DNA of 64,000 nucleotides from assembly GCF_000716605.1 (NCBI RefSeq), contig NZ_JNXE01000007.1, positions 248,001 to 312,000 of the forward strand, in the 5' to 3' direction. The notes beneath the pieces are model-generated. The model was not told where the DNA came from. It made no database searches and was given only the letters and a program-made list of their open reading frames with translations. Positions within the stretch are counted from its first letter, which is position 1, and each line of letters opens with the position of its first letter. A program made the position numbers and the translations under genes. Positions 7,928-16,188 of this stretch are shown one piece after another. The DNA is from Streptomyces sp. NRRL F-525. GTDB lineage: Bacteria > Actinomycetota > Actinomycetes > Streptomycetales > Streptomycetaceae.

Positions 7928-9667
7928 CTACCCGAACAACCGGTCCAGGAAGGCGTTCCCGAACACCCCGTGCGGGTCAAGCCGGTCGAAGGTCCCGGCC
8001 GCCTGCCCCCACACCGTCTCCCCGAACGAGCCCGGGATCGCCGTGCCCAGAACCTCCTCGTCGCTCCACGCGGCCTGCTCGGTGTAGGCCCAGCCCTTCG
8101 ACCACTCGACCCGGGCCAGCGCGTCCGTACCGTCGTACGAGCGCAGCAGGAACTGCTCCAACTCCCGCAGGAACTCCTCCGCGTACGGCGTGCCGGGCAG
8201 CGTCAGAACGTCCAGCCAGACCGCCGTGTCCCACTCGGGGTGCTCGGTGCTCGGGCGCAGCGCGGACAGCAACGGGGCGCGGGCGCCGGTGAGTTCGGTG
8301 TCGGCTGGGTGATCGAGGCCGGTCACCCGGATCTCGACGGTGCCGTTGACGGGGAACCGGCCGAGCGCGGCGTACGCGGTGAGCCGCTCCTGGTAGAAGT
8401 CGGTGAACTCGTGGACGACGCGCTGCACTTGGGCCCGGGTGGTGAGCACCGCATAGCCGTTGGCGGTCTCCCGCAAGGTCGTCGGCTTGATGTAGAGCAG
8501 CGTGTTCTTCGACGGCCCCCAGATGTCCGCCGACAGCGTTGCCGTCAACCCCAGTGCCGCAGCGGCGAGTTGGGCGTTGCCGAGCACCGGCGCCAGATAC
8601 CACGCGGCGTCGGACAGGATCCGCCCGACGAGATCCGCGACCAGGGTCGGCACGTTGTCGGAGAACGGATAGTTGTACGGCGACGAGACGCGCCGCGAGG
8701 TCAACGGCTTCGTGGGTTCGACGCTCCACACCTTCAGCCAGGGGAACTCCGTGAACGCGAACCAGATCGCCTCGGCCCGCCCCGACGCGTCCAGGAAGCT
8801 CGCGAGGGTGCGCCCGCCGGACCCCGGCGCCCCGAACAACTCGCTCGCCGGGATGTCCGTACGGCTGAGGCAGCGCAGGTTCGCGTTCGCCCCGACCCGC
8901 AGCACGACCTCGGTGACCAGCGCCCGCCCCAGATGTGCGAGCAGCGCCGCACAGTCCGCCTCGTCGCGCGTGTAGGTCCGCAGCACATACGCACCGGTGT
9001 CCGTGTCCCACACCACCGCCGTCAGCGACAGCACCAGATTGCTGAGCGACCCGAAGGTGTGCCCGGCCGTGCGTTCCTCGCCGTGCGCGGGTACGGCGGT
9101 GCCGTGCGCGTCGATGGCCAGGGCGCCGCCGAGTGTCAGGTCGCCAGGCGCCGGTGAAGCGGTGACGCCGAGGCCGTGGCCCTCCAGGAACGTGAGCAGC
9201 GCCTCCAGGGTGACGCCCGTGCCGGCCCGCACGGCCGAGGCGGAGTCCAGGGTCAGGCCGGTGAGGTGCGGGGCGGTGTCGACCAGCAGCACCGGCGCGT
9301 CGGACGTCGTACCGGACTCGATCGTCAGCGGTGACCAGCCGTGCGAGGAGCCGCGGGGGCGGACCCGCCAGCCGTGCTGCCAGGCCCAGTTGACGACCGA
9401 CACCACCTGGTCGGCGTCGGTCGGCGCGCAGGCCCACAGCCCGTCGGCGGTGATCTCGCCGACCCAGTTCCGGTACGCCGAGCGGTAGAGGTCGACCTCG
9501 GCCGGGAAGTCGGGCAGCTCGGCCGCCGCGAGAGCCGGATCGGCCGTCAGGAGTACGGGTACGACGGCCAGGGCCGCCGCGGAGCGGAGGAAGCCGCGAC
9601 GGGTCCAGGGAGCGGAACTGCCGTTCCCCGACGGGAGGTTGTTCGTTACATGATCGGTCACGCGCAC
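7928..9667 (-). CDS. Tat-exported cholesterol oxidase-like FAD protein (VAO/type II family)
   Basis: The 579-residue protein starts with a twin-arginine signal, TRRGFLRSAAALAVVP, and a cleavage region near ALAAAELP. The FAD-binding domain follows (PTDADQVVSVVNWAW, then RPRGSSHGWSPLTI, the region that holds the flavin-linking His in type II enzymes). The long middle section is the cholesterol oxidase substrate-binding type domain, and the C-terminus DPHGVFGNAFLDRLFG is typical of the vanillyl-alcohol oxidase fold. It probably oxidises a sterol or other alcohol outside the cell with O2. Two in-frame GTG codons (9667 and 9661) could be the start; the first is given. Confidence 0.85.
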   Translation of the reverse strand: MRVTDHVTNNLPSGNGSSAPWTRRGFLRSAAALAVVPVLLTADPALAAAELPDFPAEVDLYRSAYRNWVGEITADGLWACAPTDADQVVSVVNWAWQHGWRVRPRGSSHGWSPLTIESGTTSDAPVLLVDTAPHLTGLTLDSASAVRAGTGVTLEALLTFLEGHGLGVTASPAPGDLTLGGALAIDAHGTAVPAHGEERTAGHTFGSLSNLVLSLTAVVWDTDTGAYVLRTYTRDEADCAALLAHLGRALVTEVVLRVGANANLRCLSRTDIPASELFGAPGSGGRTLASFLDASGRAEAIWFAFTEFPWLKVWSVEPTKPLTSRRVSSPYNYPFSDNVPTLVADLVGRILSDAAWYLAPVLGNAQLAAAALGLTATLSADIWGPSKNTLLYIKPTTLRETANGYAVLTTRAQVQRVVHEFTDFYQERLTAYAALGRFPVNGTVEIRVTGLDHPADTELTGARAPLLSALRPSTEHPEWDTAVWLDVLTLPGTPYAEEFLRELEQFLLRSYDGTDALARVEWSKGWAYTEQAAWSDEEVLGTAIPGSFGETVWGQAAGTFDRLDPHGVFGNAFLDRLFG

Positions 9668-9711
9668 ACGCTAGGTGGCCGTTGACACGAGTAGGCATCC
9701 TGTCGAATGGG

Positions 9712-9729
9712 TTCACTCGTGTGAGTGAA
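9712..9729. promoter_or_regulatory. Palindrome in the divergent cholesterol oxidase/aldo-keto reductase promoter region
   Basis: TTCACTC-GTGT-GAGTGAA is a perfect 7-bp dyad with a 4-base centre, followed by a further half-site (GATTCAC, 9731-9737). It lies in the 130-bp gap between two divergent genes. A TTGACA hexamer is at 9682-9687 on the plus strand. It is probably an operator, but the regulator is not in this window. Confidence 0.55.
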
Positions 9730-9797
9730 AGATTCACAGGTCGCGGCCCGGAGGAGCCCGATCCGCGCATGTCAGTGGCGGATGACAGACTGACGGC

Positions 9798-10781
9798 ATG
9801 GACGAACGTGTAATCGGCAGGTCGCATCAGCAGCTGTCCGTCGTCGGTCTCGGCACCTGGCAGCTGGGCGCCGACTGGGGAGACGTCGACGACAAGGAAG
9901 CCCTCGCCGTGCTGGAGGCGGCGGCGGAGTCGGGGGTGACCTTCTTCGACACGGCCGACGTGTACGGCGACGGGCGCAGCGAGCAGACCATCGCCGCCTT
10001 CCTGAGCGGGCGGCCCGATCTGCGTGTCCTGGTCGCGACGAAGATGGGCCGCCGCGTCGACCAGATCCCGGAGAACTACGTCCTGGACAACTTCCGCGCG
10101 TGGAACGACCGTTCGCGCCGAAACCTCGGCGTCGACCGCATCGACCTGGTGCAGCTGCACTGCCCGCCCACGCCGGTGTACTCCTCGGACGAGGTGTTCG
10201 ACGCCCTCGACACCCTGGTCGCCGAGGAGCGCATCGCCCGGTACGGCGTCAGCGTGGAGACCTGCGAGGAGGCCCTCACCGCGATCGCCCGGCCGAACGT
10301 GACCAGCGTGCAGATCATCCTGAACGCGTTCCGGATGAAGCCCCTGCTCCAGGTGCTCCCGGCCGCCCAGGAGGCGGGCGTCGGCATCATCGCGCGCGTG
10401 CCGCTCGCGTCGGGTCTGCTGTCCGGCAAGTACACCAAGGACACGGTGTTCCCGGAGAACGACCACCGCACCTACAACCGGCACGGCGAGGCCTTCGACC
10501 AGGGCGAGACCTTCTCCGGCGTCGACTACACCACCGGTGTCGAGGCCGCCGCCGAGTTCTCCGCGCTCGCCCCGGAGGGGTACACCCCGGCCCAGCTGGC
10601 CCTGCGCTGGATCATCGACCAGCCCGGTGTCACCACGGTCATCCCCGGCGCCCGCTCACCCGAACAGGCCCGCGCGAACGCGGCGGCCGCCAAGTTGCCC
10701 GCCGTCTCCCCGGACACGCTCACCGCGATCCGGGACCTGTACGACCGCCGGATCAAGGACCAGGTGGAGAGTCGCTGGTAG
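9798..10781 (+). CDS. Aldo/keto reductase
   Basis: This 327-residue (beta/alpha)8 NADPH-dependent reductase has the catalytic tetrad: D51 and Y56 in FFDTADVYGDG, K82 in VATKMG and H121 in VQLHCPP. The C-terminal cofactor loop reads VIPGARSPEQARANA, typical of the AKR11/12-like YghZ or L-glyceraldehyde reductase-type groups. It reduces aldehydes or ketones; the natural substrate is unknown. The ATG at 9798 follows a weak purine stretch. It is divergent from the cholesterol oxidase-like gene with a palindrome between them, which suggests shared control. Confidence 0.9.
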   Translation: MDERVIGRSHQQLSVVGLGTWQLGADWGDVDDKEALAVLEAAAESGVTFFDTADVYGDGRSEQTIAAFLSGRPDLRVLVATKMGRRVDQIPENYVLDNFRAWNDRSRRNLGVDRIDLVQLHCPPTPVYSSDEVFDALDTLVAEERIARYGVSVETCEEALTAIARPNVTSVQIILNAFRMKPLLQVLPAAQEAGVGIIARVPLASGLLSGKYTKDTVFPENDHRTYNRHGEAFDQGETFSGVDYTTGVEAAAEFSALAPEGYTPAQLALRWIIDQPGVTTVIPGARSPEQARANAAAAKLPAVSPDTLTAIRDLYDRRIKDQVESRW

Positions 10782-10840
10782 GCCCCTGCCTCTGAAGGGT
10801 CCTCCGTTTGAAGGGTCGGCGGTCCGGATACACGGACCGC

Positions 10841-11329
10841 ATGATCCACGAGGAAGAGCGGCGGACGGGGCGGGACGAGTCCGAGGACGAGCGGGCCGAC
10901 CGGATGTGGGGCGAGCTGATCCAGGAGGTCAGGGTCGCGCAGACCGGCGTACAGATCCTGTTCGGGTTCCTGCTGACCGTCGTCTTCACCCCGAAGTACG
11001 CGCAGTTGGAGCACGCGAACCAGGTTCTCTACCTCGTGACCGTCGTCCTCGGTGCCACCGCGACCGGCGCGCTGATCGGCCCGGTGTCCCTGCATCGCCT
11101 GGTCTCCGGCCGGAGCGTGAAACCGCAGGCGGTGCGGTGGGCGTCCCGGCTGACCTTCGTCGGCCTCGTGCTGCTCCTCGCCACGATGACCGCCGCGCTG
11201 CTGCTGGTCCTCCGGGTCGCCACCCACGACGCGTATGTGCCCTGGCTGGTCGCGGGGGTGGTCACCTGGTACCTGCTGTGCTGGTTCGTACTGCCGCTGT
11301 GGGCACGGCACCGCTATACGACCCGATGA
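10841..11329 (+). CDS. DUF6328-type four-helix membrane protein
   Basis: This 162-residue protein has an acidic/basic N-terminus (HEEERRTGRDESEDERADR), then the signature LIQEVRVAQTGVQILFGFLL and about four transmembrane helices, ending WFVLPLWARHRYTTR. The family is common in actinobacteria and has no known function. I chose the ATG at 10841; an upstream TTG (10808) would add eleven residues without a ribosome site. The 3' end overlaps the convergent DUF2238-like gene by 68 bp. Confidence 0.75.
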   Translation: MIHEEERRTGRDESEDERADRMWGELIQEVRVAQTGVQILFGFLLTVVFTPKYAQLEHANQVLYLVTVVLGATATGALIGPVSLHRLVSGRSVKPQAVRWASRLTFVGLVLLLATMTAALLLVLRVATHDAYVPWLVAGVVTWYLLCWFVLPLWARHRYTTR

Positions 11330-11948
11330 CACCGAGCCGCGCCAGCTGCCGATCGTGGACCCGGCTGAGCACCAGCACCGAGACCGTGGCGCCGATCAGC
11401 GCGCAGAACATGTCCCACTGCGTGTCCCACACATCCCCTTGAGTGGCCAGGAAGGCGTCCGCGCTGTGCCCGCCGATCACGGCCGCCGCCCACTCGAACA
11501 GCTCGAACAGTGCGCTGAAGGCAAGGCACGCGCACACCGTGAGCGGCGCCAGCCAGCGGCTGCCCCGCAGCGGTGAGGTGCGGGTGAGCAACTCCCTTAC
11601 CAGGACCGCCGGTACGAATCCCTGCATGAGGTGGCCGAGACGGTCGTAGGGATTGCGGCTGAGTCCGAAAGTGTCACGGACCCAGTCGCCCGCCGGTACC
11701 TCCGCGTAGGTGTAGTGGCCGCCCACGGCGAGGACCAGCGCGTGCGCGGCGAGCAGACAGCACAGCAGGCCGGTCATCGGGAAGCGGCGCCAGGTCAGGA
11801 CGATCACCGGCAGCCCGACGAAGACCCACACGGTCTCCAGGAACCAGGTCGTGCGGTCGTGCGGATGCCAGGCCGAGACGGCCATGCCGACGACCACGAG
11901 CGCGGCCATGGCGGCCGGCAGTCGGCGCCGGGAAGCAGGAACGGACAC
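11262..11948 (-). CDS. DUF2238 (YjdF-like) inner-membrane protein
   Basis: The 228-residue protein has about six hydrophobic helices and the YjdF/DUF2238 hallmarks: GGHYTYAEVPAGDW, NPYDRLGHLMQGFVPA, LFELFEWAAAVIGG and GDVWDTQWDM with conserved His, Asp and Glu in the membrane. The role is unknown. The GTG start at 11948 is preceded on the transcript by AAGGGAG seven bases away; both lie inside the 3' arm of a perfect 19-bp hairpin (11942-11987), which should block initiation unless it is opened. If the hairpin matters only for termination, an internal ATG at codon 14 could be used instead. Confidence 0.82.
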   Translation of the reverse strand: MSVPASRRRLPAAMAALVVVGMAVSAWHPHDRTTWFLETVWVFVGLPVIVLTWRRFPMTGLLCCLLAAHALVLAVGGHYTYAEVPAGDWVRDTFGLSRNPYDRLGHLMQGFVPAVLVRELLTRTSPLRGSRWLAPLTVCACLAFSALFELFEWAAAVIGGHSADAFLATQGDVWDTQWDMFCALIGATVSVLVLSRVHDRQLARLGVIGSYSGAVPTAAVRTSTAGTR

Positions 11949-11987
11949 GATGGGGCTCCCTTGTCGTGGGGAGCCCCATCGTGTCCG
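11942..11987 (-). promoter_or_regulatory. Perfect 19-bp hairpin covering the ribosome site and start of the DUF2238 gene
   Basis: CGGACACGATGGGGCTCCC (11942-11960) is perfectly complementary to 11969-11987 around the 7-base loop TTGTCGT; the pairing bases run to 11968. Read on the minus strand, the 3' arm contains GGGAG and the GTG start. It lies between the stop of the upstream gene (12015) and the DUF2238 start. It could be a terminator of the upstream gene or a translation-blocking RNA switch. No T-run follows it, which favours regulation. Confidence 0.75.
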
Positions 11988-12014
11988 ACGGCCCGACGCG
12001 CTACATGAGTACGG

Positions 12015-13046
12015 CTACTCAGCCGGAGTGGTGGTCTTGCGCAGCGCGTTGAGGCAGCTGTCGATGGCCTGCTGGAGCTCCTCCAGACGCTGGACCATGT
12101 CGTCCTCGTAGAAGTCCTGGGCGTCGTCGAAGGTCAGCTCCTCGAACGCCTTCGTGGCCTTCTGCAGGCTGCTGTAGAACTTCGTGCGCTTCTCCTGGAC
12201 GCGCAGTTCGGGGTCGGCCTCGACCGCCTCGACGACCAGGTTCTTCATCGTGTCGTAGGCCTCGGTGGCCCACTCGCCGGTGTCCTCGCCGTCCTCCAGC
12301 TCGTCGAGGAGCGAGAGGTGCCGCTCGGCCTCCTGGCGCAGGTCGACGGGCGCGTCGACGGTCTGCCCCGCCGGGGTCTTGATCTGGCCCGACTCGGCGA
12401 TCTGGCGGACGTAGCCGATCCGGTCCGCGGAGCGGCTCTCGGTCGCCACGGCCTTCTTCAGGTCGTCGGTGCGGACGACGTCACGGGCCAGCTCGGACTG
12501 GAGCTCGGGGTCCTCGCGGACGCGGTCCAGCAGGGCCTGCCGGGCCGCCCGCGCGGTGGACGGGTCGGCGAGGATCGCGGCGCGCAGCGCGGTCGGGTTC
12601 TCCGCGACCTCCAGCGCCTTGGTGGGGCGGATGCCCTCGGCCTCGGCGGCCTCGGTGATGGCGGTGCCGCGCTCCGAGGTGGCGCTGGAACGGGAGACGT
12701 AGTAGTTCAACCACACGTCGGCGTCCGGGAGTTCGACCTCCTGGCCGGGGGCCAGCTCCTCGAAGTGCGGGACGAGACCGTCGTCCGCGGCCCGGTCCCA
12801 GGCCTTGTAGTAACGCATGACACGCTCGGGGGAGCAGTCGGCGAGTTCGGCGAACTCCTTCGCGGACACCTTCTGCGTCTCGTCCGCGCTCTGCCCGCCG
12901 GGCCGCACGCTGCGCGCCACCTTGAGGCCGAACGCCCAGCCGCCGGTGCGGGCGTAGGCTCCGAACTCGTGCGCGTCCCGGGCGACGAGGCCGGCGTCGT
13001 CGAGGGCGGTGAAAGACGTCTCGGCCTGGTCGATCACTACGGTCAA
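12015..13046 (-). CDS. Conserved actinobacterial protein with HTH-like segment and coiled-coil C-terminus
   Basis: I do not recognise this 343-residue acidic, soluble protein by a named family. The N-terminal third has VSAKEFAELADCSPERVMRYYKAW, which reads like a helix-turn-helix followed by an aromatic helix, and a WAFGLKVARSVRPGG segment. The C-terminal half is highly charged and helical (RQEAERHLSLLDELEDGED, then LQKATKAFEELTFDDA and VQRLEELQQAIDSCLNALR), suggesting a coiled coil. A TTG start at 13046 is chosen because AGGAGA lies seven bases upstream; the GTG three codons on is too far from it. A DNA-associated role is only an inference. Confidence 0.72.
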   Translation of the reverse strand: MTVVIDQAETSFTALDDAGLVARDAHEFGAYARTGGWAFGLKVARSVRPGGQSADETQKVSAKEFAELADCSPERVMRYYKAWDRAADDGLVPHFEELAPGQEVELPDADVWLNYYVSRSSATSERGTAITEAAEAEGIRPTKALEVAENPTALRAAILADPSTARAARQALLDRVREDPELQSELARDVVRTDDLKKAVATESRSADRIGYVRQIAESGQIKTPAGQTVDAPVDLRQEAERHLSLLDELEDGEDTGEWATEAYDTMKNLVVEAVEADPELRVQEKRTKFYSSLQKATKAFEELTFDDAQDFYEDDMVQRLEELQQAIDSCLNALRKTTTPAE

Positions 13047-13161
13047 GGCGGACTCTCCTGGGCTTGTGATGAGGCACGGTGCGAACACGCAGCCTATATC
13101 CACCCATTGCCGCTGGTTTGAGTGCCCGACCCTCGCGTCGCCGTCGGCGCCGTCAGTTCGA

Positions 13162-14793
13162 TTAGCGCCGGAAGGTCTTGAAGAAGGTCTGCAGGGCCTG
13201 GCGGTTGGCGGCGTCGTTCCATTCGTCGGTGGGCGTCGTCCACCGTAGCGAGAAACTGCGCCCGCCGCCGATCAGGAAACCGCGCCCGAGCGTGCGCACC
13301 CGGTCGTCGCCGGTTCCGGAGAACCACTCCAGGTCGGCCGCCTTGTCGCCCTGGTACGTGGTGGCCTGGATGTCGCCGATCTGCTGGAACCCCTCGGTCT
13401 GCTTGAGCCCGGGAAGGACGTCGTCCCGCCAGATGGCCACCGGGTCCGGGCCCGCCTGTGTGCTGTATGTCACGGCCAGCGTGCGCGGATCGCCCGTCGC
13501 GCCGAAGGTGACGCGGTAGGCGCCGGACACCTGTTGGGTCTCCACCACCTTCCAGCCCTTGGGCAGCGCGACGGAGAAGCCCTGCGGCGCTTTGAACACG
13601 CGGAATCCGGCGGGCAGTGCCGAGGCGGTGGGGGAGGGGGACGCGGTGGCGGAGGGCGAGGCGGACGCGGAAGCGGTCGGCGAGGCGGGGGACGTCGCCG
13701 ACGGGGTGGGGGACGGGGAGTAGGCGTGGCCGTCGACGTTCTCGCCGGGGGTGCTGACCGAGGCGGACGCGGAGGGCAGGGGGGAGGGCTCGGTCGTCGC
13801 CGAGGTCTGAGTGCCGGGGAGTTGGTGGGTGGCGGCGAGGACGGCGACCGTGACGGTGCCGACGGCGAGGGCGGTCCCGGCGGCCATGCCCCGGCCGCTC
13901 CAGGTGGTGCCCGCCCCGCGTACGGCGTCGTAGGCCCGCCGCAGCCGGGGGAGCGGGACCGGATCGCGGTCGGCGTACGGGTCGTCGTTGAGGATGCGCG
14001 TCAGGATGTCGCGGACCACCGGGCGGGTCAGCCGCTCCCGGGAGTTCTTGCGCAGCAGTCCCTGCACGACCTGCGCCAGCGGTCCGGCGCGCGACGGGCC
14101 GCGCATCGGGAGCCGGTCCACGCCTTTCATGGTCGCCTCGGGGCGGCCCCGGTCGCGGAACGGCGGGTGTCCCTCGACCAGCGTGTAGAGGATCGCGCCC
14201 AGCGCCCACAAGTCGGCGGCGGGACCGATGCGTTCGTCCCGTGCCTGTTCGGGGGAGGCGTACGACGGTGCCGTGATCCGCGGGGCGAGGGTGGCGCCCG
14301 CGAGTCCGAAGCCGGTGAGGACGACCCCGCCCCGGTCCCGCACGAACACCTGGCCCGGGCTGAGTTCGCCGTGGGTGATGCCCTCGCTGTGCGCCGCCTC
14401 CAGGATGTCGAGCAGTTCGAGTCCGATGCGGGCGGCCCGTACGTAGTGGAACGTGCCCTGCTGGGCGAGGACTTGGCCCAGCGGTGTGCCGTCGATCCAG
14501 TCGGTGACGGTCCACAGCGTGCCGGCCTCCTCGACGGCGTCGACGACCGGCGCGACCCGGGTGGGACAGAGCAGCACCATGACGTCGGTGGTGCGTCGGA
14601 TGCCCGCGGTGATCCGTCCGGCGCTCTCCGCGTCCGGGGCGAAGGGGAGGGTCACCTCCGTGAGGAGGCAGGGCTGTTCGGCGATCATGTCCTCGCCGTA
14701 CCAGGAGACACGGCTGGTCTCGCGGTGCGCGACCTCCATGGGCCGGTATCTGCCGGCGACCAACTCGTGTACGGAGACGTTCGTCTCGACCAT
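13162..14793 (-). CDS. Membrane-anchored Ser/Thr pseudokinase with extracytoplasmic C-terminal domain
   Basis: This 543-residue protein has a Hanks-kinase fold at about residues 12-280, one transmembrane helix near 295-313 (AGTALAVGTVTVAVLAATHQ), a Ser/Pro/Ala/Thr-rich linker (325-385) and a 150-residue external domain. The catalytic residues are gone. The HRDLKPxN loop reads H141-G-E-L-S-P-G-Q148, the DFG motif reads GFG (161-163), and the VAIK lysine strand reads CLLTEVTLP. The fold markers remain (SYASPEQAR and DLWALGAILY). It should sense or scaffold rather than phosphorylate. The second of two closely spaced ATGs is used because GAGGG is six bases upstream of it. Confidence 0.85.
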   Translation of the reverse strand: MVETNVSVHELVAGRYRPMEVAHRETSRVSWYGEDMIAEQPCLLTEVTLPFAPDAESAGRITAGIRRTTDVMVLLCPTRVAPVVDAVEEAGTLWTVTDWIDGTPLGQVLAQQGTFHYVRAARIGLELLDILEAAHSEGITHGELSPGQVFVRDRGGVVLTGFGLAGATLAPRITAPSYASPEQARDERIGPAADLWALGAILYTLVEGHPPFRDRGRPEATMKGVDRLPMRGPSRAGPLAQVVQGLLRKNSRERLTRPVVRDILTRILNDDPYADRDPVPLPRLRRAYDAVRGAGTTWSGRGMAAGTALAVGTVTVAVLAATHQLPGTQTSATTEPSPLPSASASVSTPGENVDGHAYSPSPTPSATSPASPTASASASPSATASPSPTASALPAGFRVFKAPQGFSVALPKGWKVVETQQVSGAYRVTFGATGDPRTLAVTYSTQAGPDPVAIWRDDVLPGLKQTEGFQQIGDIQATTYQGDKAADLEWFSGTGDDRVRTLGRGFLIGGGRSFSLRWTTPTDEWNDAANRQALQTFFKTFRR

Positions 14794-15139
14794 GGCCATC
14801 CCTCGCTGAACCCCGGGCTCTCACCTTTCCCAGAAGTACGGCGGGTGTGATGGGCTGCGTTCAATGGAAGCCCAATTCCCCTGCGTTTCTTGCCTTTTAT
14901 TCAACGGCGGCGATCAGGTGTGCGAGAAAATCGAGTCGCGGGGGAGGTCCCAGGTCGGCGCTCGTGTCCCGGGGCGGGGGAATTCGCCCCGGGGGCTTCC
15001 ACGGTGGAATATCGGTGCCCTACCTGGTGGTAACCGGTGGTAAACGCAGGCGTGAAGACCACGAATACACGGGTGTTTGTCGACAACGTAGTCAAGAGAT
15101 CTGTCAACGATCCTGTCGGCGACGGGAGTTGACGGGAAG
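14794..15139. other. Intergenic region, AT-richer, with short repeats and a TTGTCGACAA dyad
   Basis: There is no convincing gene in these 346 bp. The stretch 14880-14945 is unusually AT-rich for this genome. GGTGGTAA occurs twice in tandem (about 15025-15044). TTGTCGACAA (15076-15085) is a perfect 10-bp dyad, followed by GTCAAGAG and GTCAACGA half-site-like words up to 15111. On the minus strand this could be the promoter/operator and long leader of the pseudokinase gene; no hexamers are clear enough to assign. Confidence 0.4.
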
Positions 15140-16108
15140 TCAGCGCAACCCGAAGCCCTCCGACCAGGCCGCGATCTCCCCGACCGTCGCGTTGCCCCCG
15201 CAGACCACGAGGCCGAGCCGGGCGCCGTCGCCGACCCGCTCCAGCACCTGCCGGGCGGCGGGCAGCAGACAGCCCGCGGCGGGCTCGGTCCACACCTTCG
15301 CGTGCTCGGCGAGGTCGAGACAGCCCTGCACGGCGTCCCGGTCGGGAACGGTCAGCACCTCGGTGACGAGGGCCGAGACGTGGTCGTACGTCAGCTGCGA
15401 CACGGCCGGCGCGCTGAGCGTCGTCACGATCGACGAGGGCGTGACCGGCACCGGGCCGCCCACCGCGAGCGCCTCGGACATGGCCTCCGCGCCCTCGGTC
15501 TCCACACCCCAGACCCGGATCCCGGGCCGCCGGGCGTGCAGGGCGGCGGCGACGCCGGCGATCAGGCCACCGCCGCCGATGCTGACCAGGACGTCGGTGA
15601 GGTCACCGGCGTCCTGCGCGAACTCCAGCCCGACCGTGCCCTGTCCGGCGATCACCACCGGGTCGTCGAACGGGTGGACCAGGGTCAGCCCCTCGTCCCG
15701 CAACCGGTTCACCAGCGCGAAGGCGCTCGGCATGTCGTCGGTCAGCCGCAGCGACGCGCCCGCCGCCTCCACCAGCGCGACGGACCGCGCCGGCGCCGAA
15801 CGCGGCATCACCACCGTCGCCTTCACATCGAGCGCCGCCGCCATGACCGCGAGCGCGATCCCGTGGTTGCCGCCGCTGACCGCCACCACTCCGGCGGCCA
15901 ACTCGGCCTCCCCGAGCGACAGCAGCTTGGCCGTCGCCCCGCGCGCCTTGAAGGAACCCGTGCGCTGCAACAGCTCCAGCTTCGTCGTGACCGGGACACC
16001 GAGCAGCTCGGAGAGCCCGAAGCTCTCCACGGTCGGGGTGCGTACGACGTGTCCGGCGATCCGCTCGGCGGCGGCTTCGATCTCCGAGATGCCGATCAAG
16101 GCAGTCAT
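15140..16108 (-). CDS. PLP-dependent threonine/serine dehydratase-like enzyme
   Basis: This 322-residue fold-type II PLP enzyme has the Schiff-base lysine in TGSFKARGA (about residue 51), the substrate loop SGGNHGIAL near 78 and the phosphate-binding SIGGGGLIAGVAAAL near 175. The length, without an ACT domain, fits catabolic-type threonine/serine ammonia-lyases, serine racemase or hydroxyectoine-pathway EutB-like enzymes. It deaminates a hydroxy amino acid to a 2-oxo acid. A purine run GGAAGG directly touches the ATG at 16108 and would be better spaced for the TTG at codon 4, so the exact start is open. Confidence 0.87.
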   Translation of the reverse strand: MTALIGISEIEAAAERIAGHVVRTPTVESFGLSELLGVPVTTKLELLQRTGSFKARGATAKLLSLGEAELAAGVVAVSGGNHGIALAVMAAALDVKATVVMPRSAPARSVALVEAAGASLRLTDDMPSAFALVNRLRDEGLTLVHPFDDPVVIAGQGTVGLEFAQDAGDLTDVLVSIGGGGLIAGVAAALHARRPGIRVWGVETEGAEAMSEALAVGGPVPVTPSSIVTTLSAPAVSQLTYDHVSALVTEVLTVPDRDAVQGCLDLAEHAKVWTEPAAGCLLPAARQVLERVGDGARLGLVVCGGNATVGEIAAWSEGFGLR

Positions 16109-16188
16109 CCTTCCGGCACGGGGACAGGTGACCCGTGCCGGTCCGACCCTGACGCGGAAAGGACGCGCAGGTCAACACGTTTCAGTAC

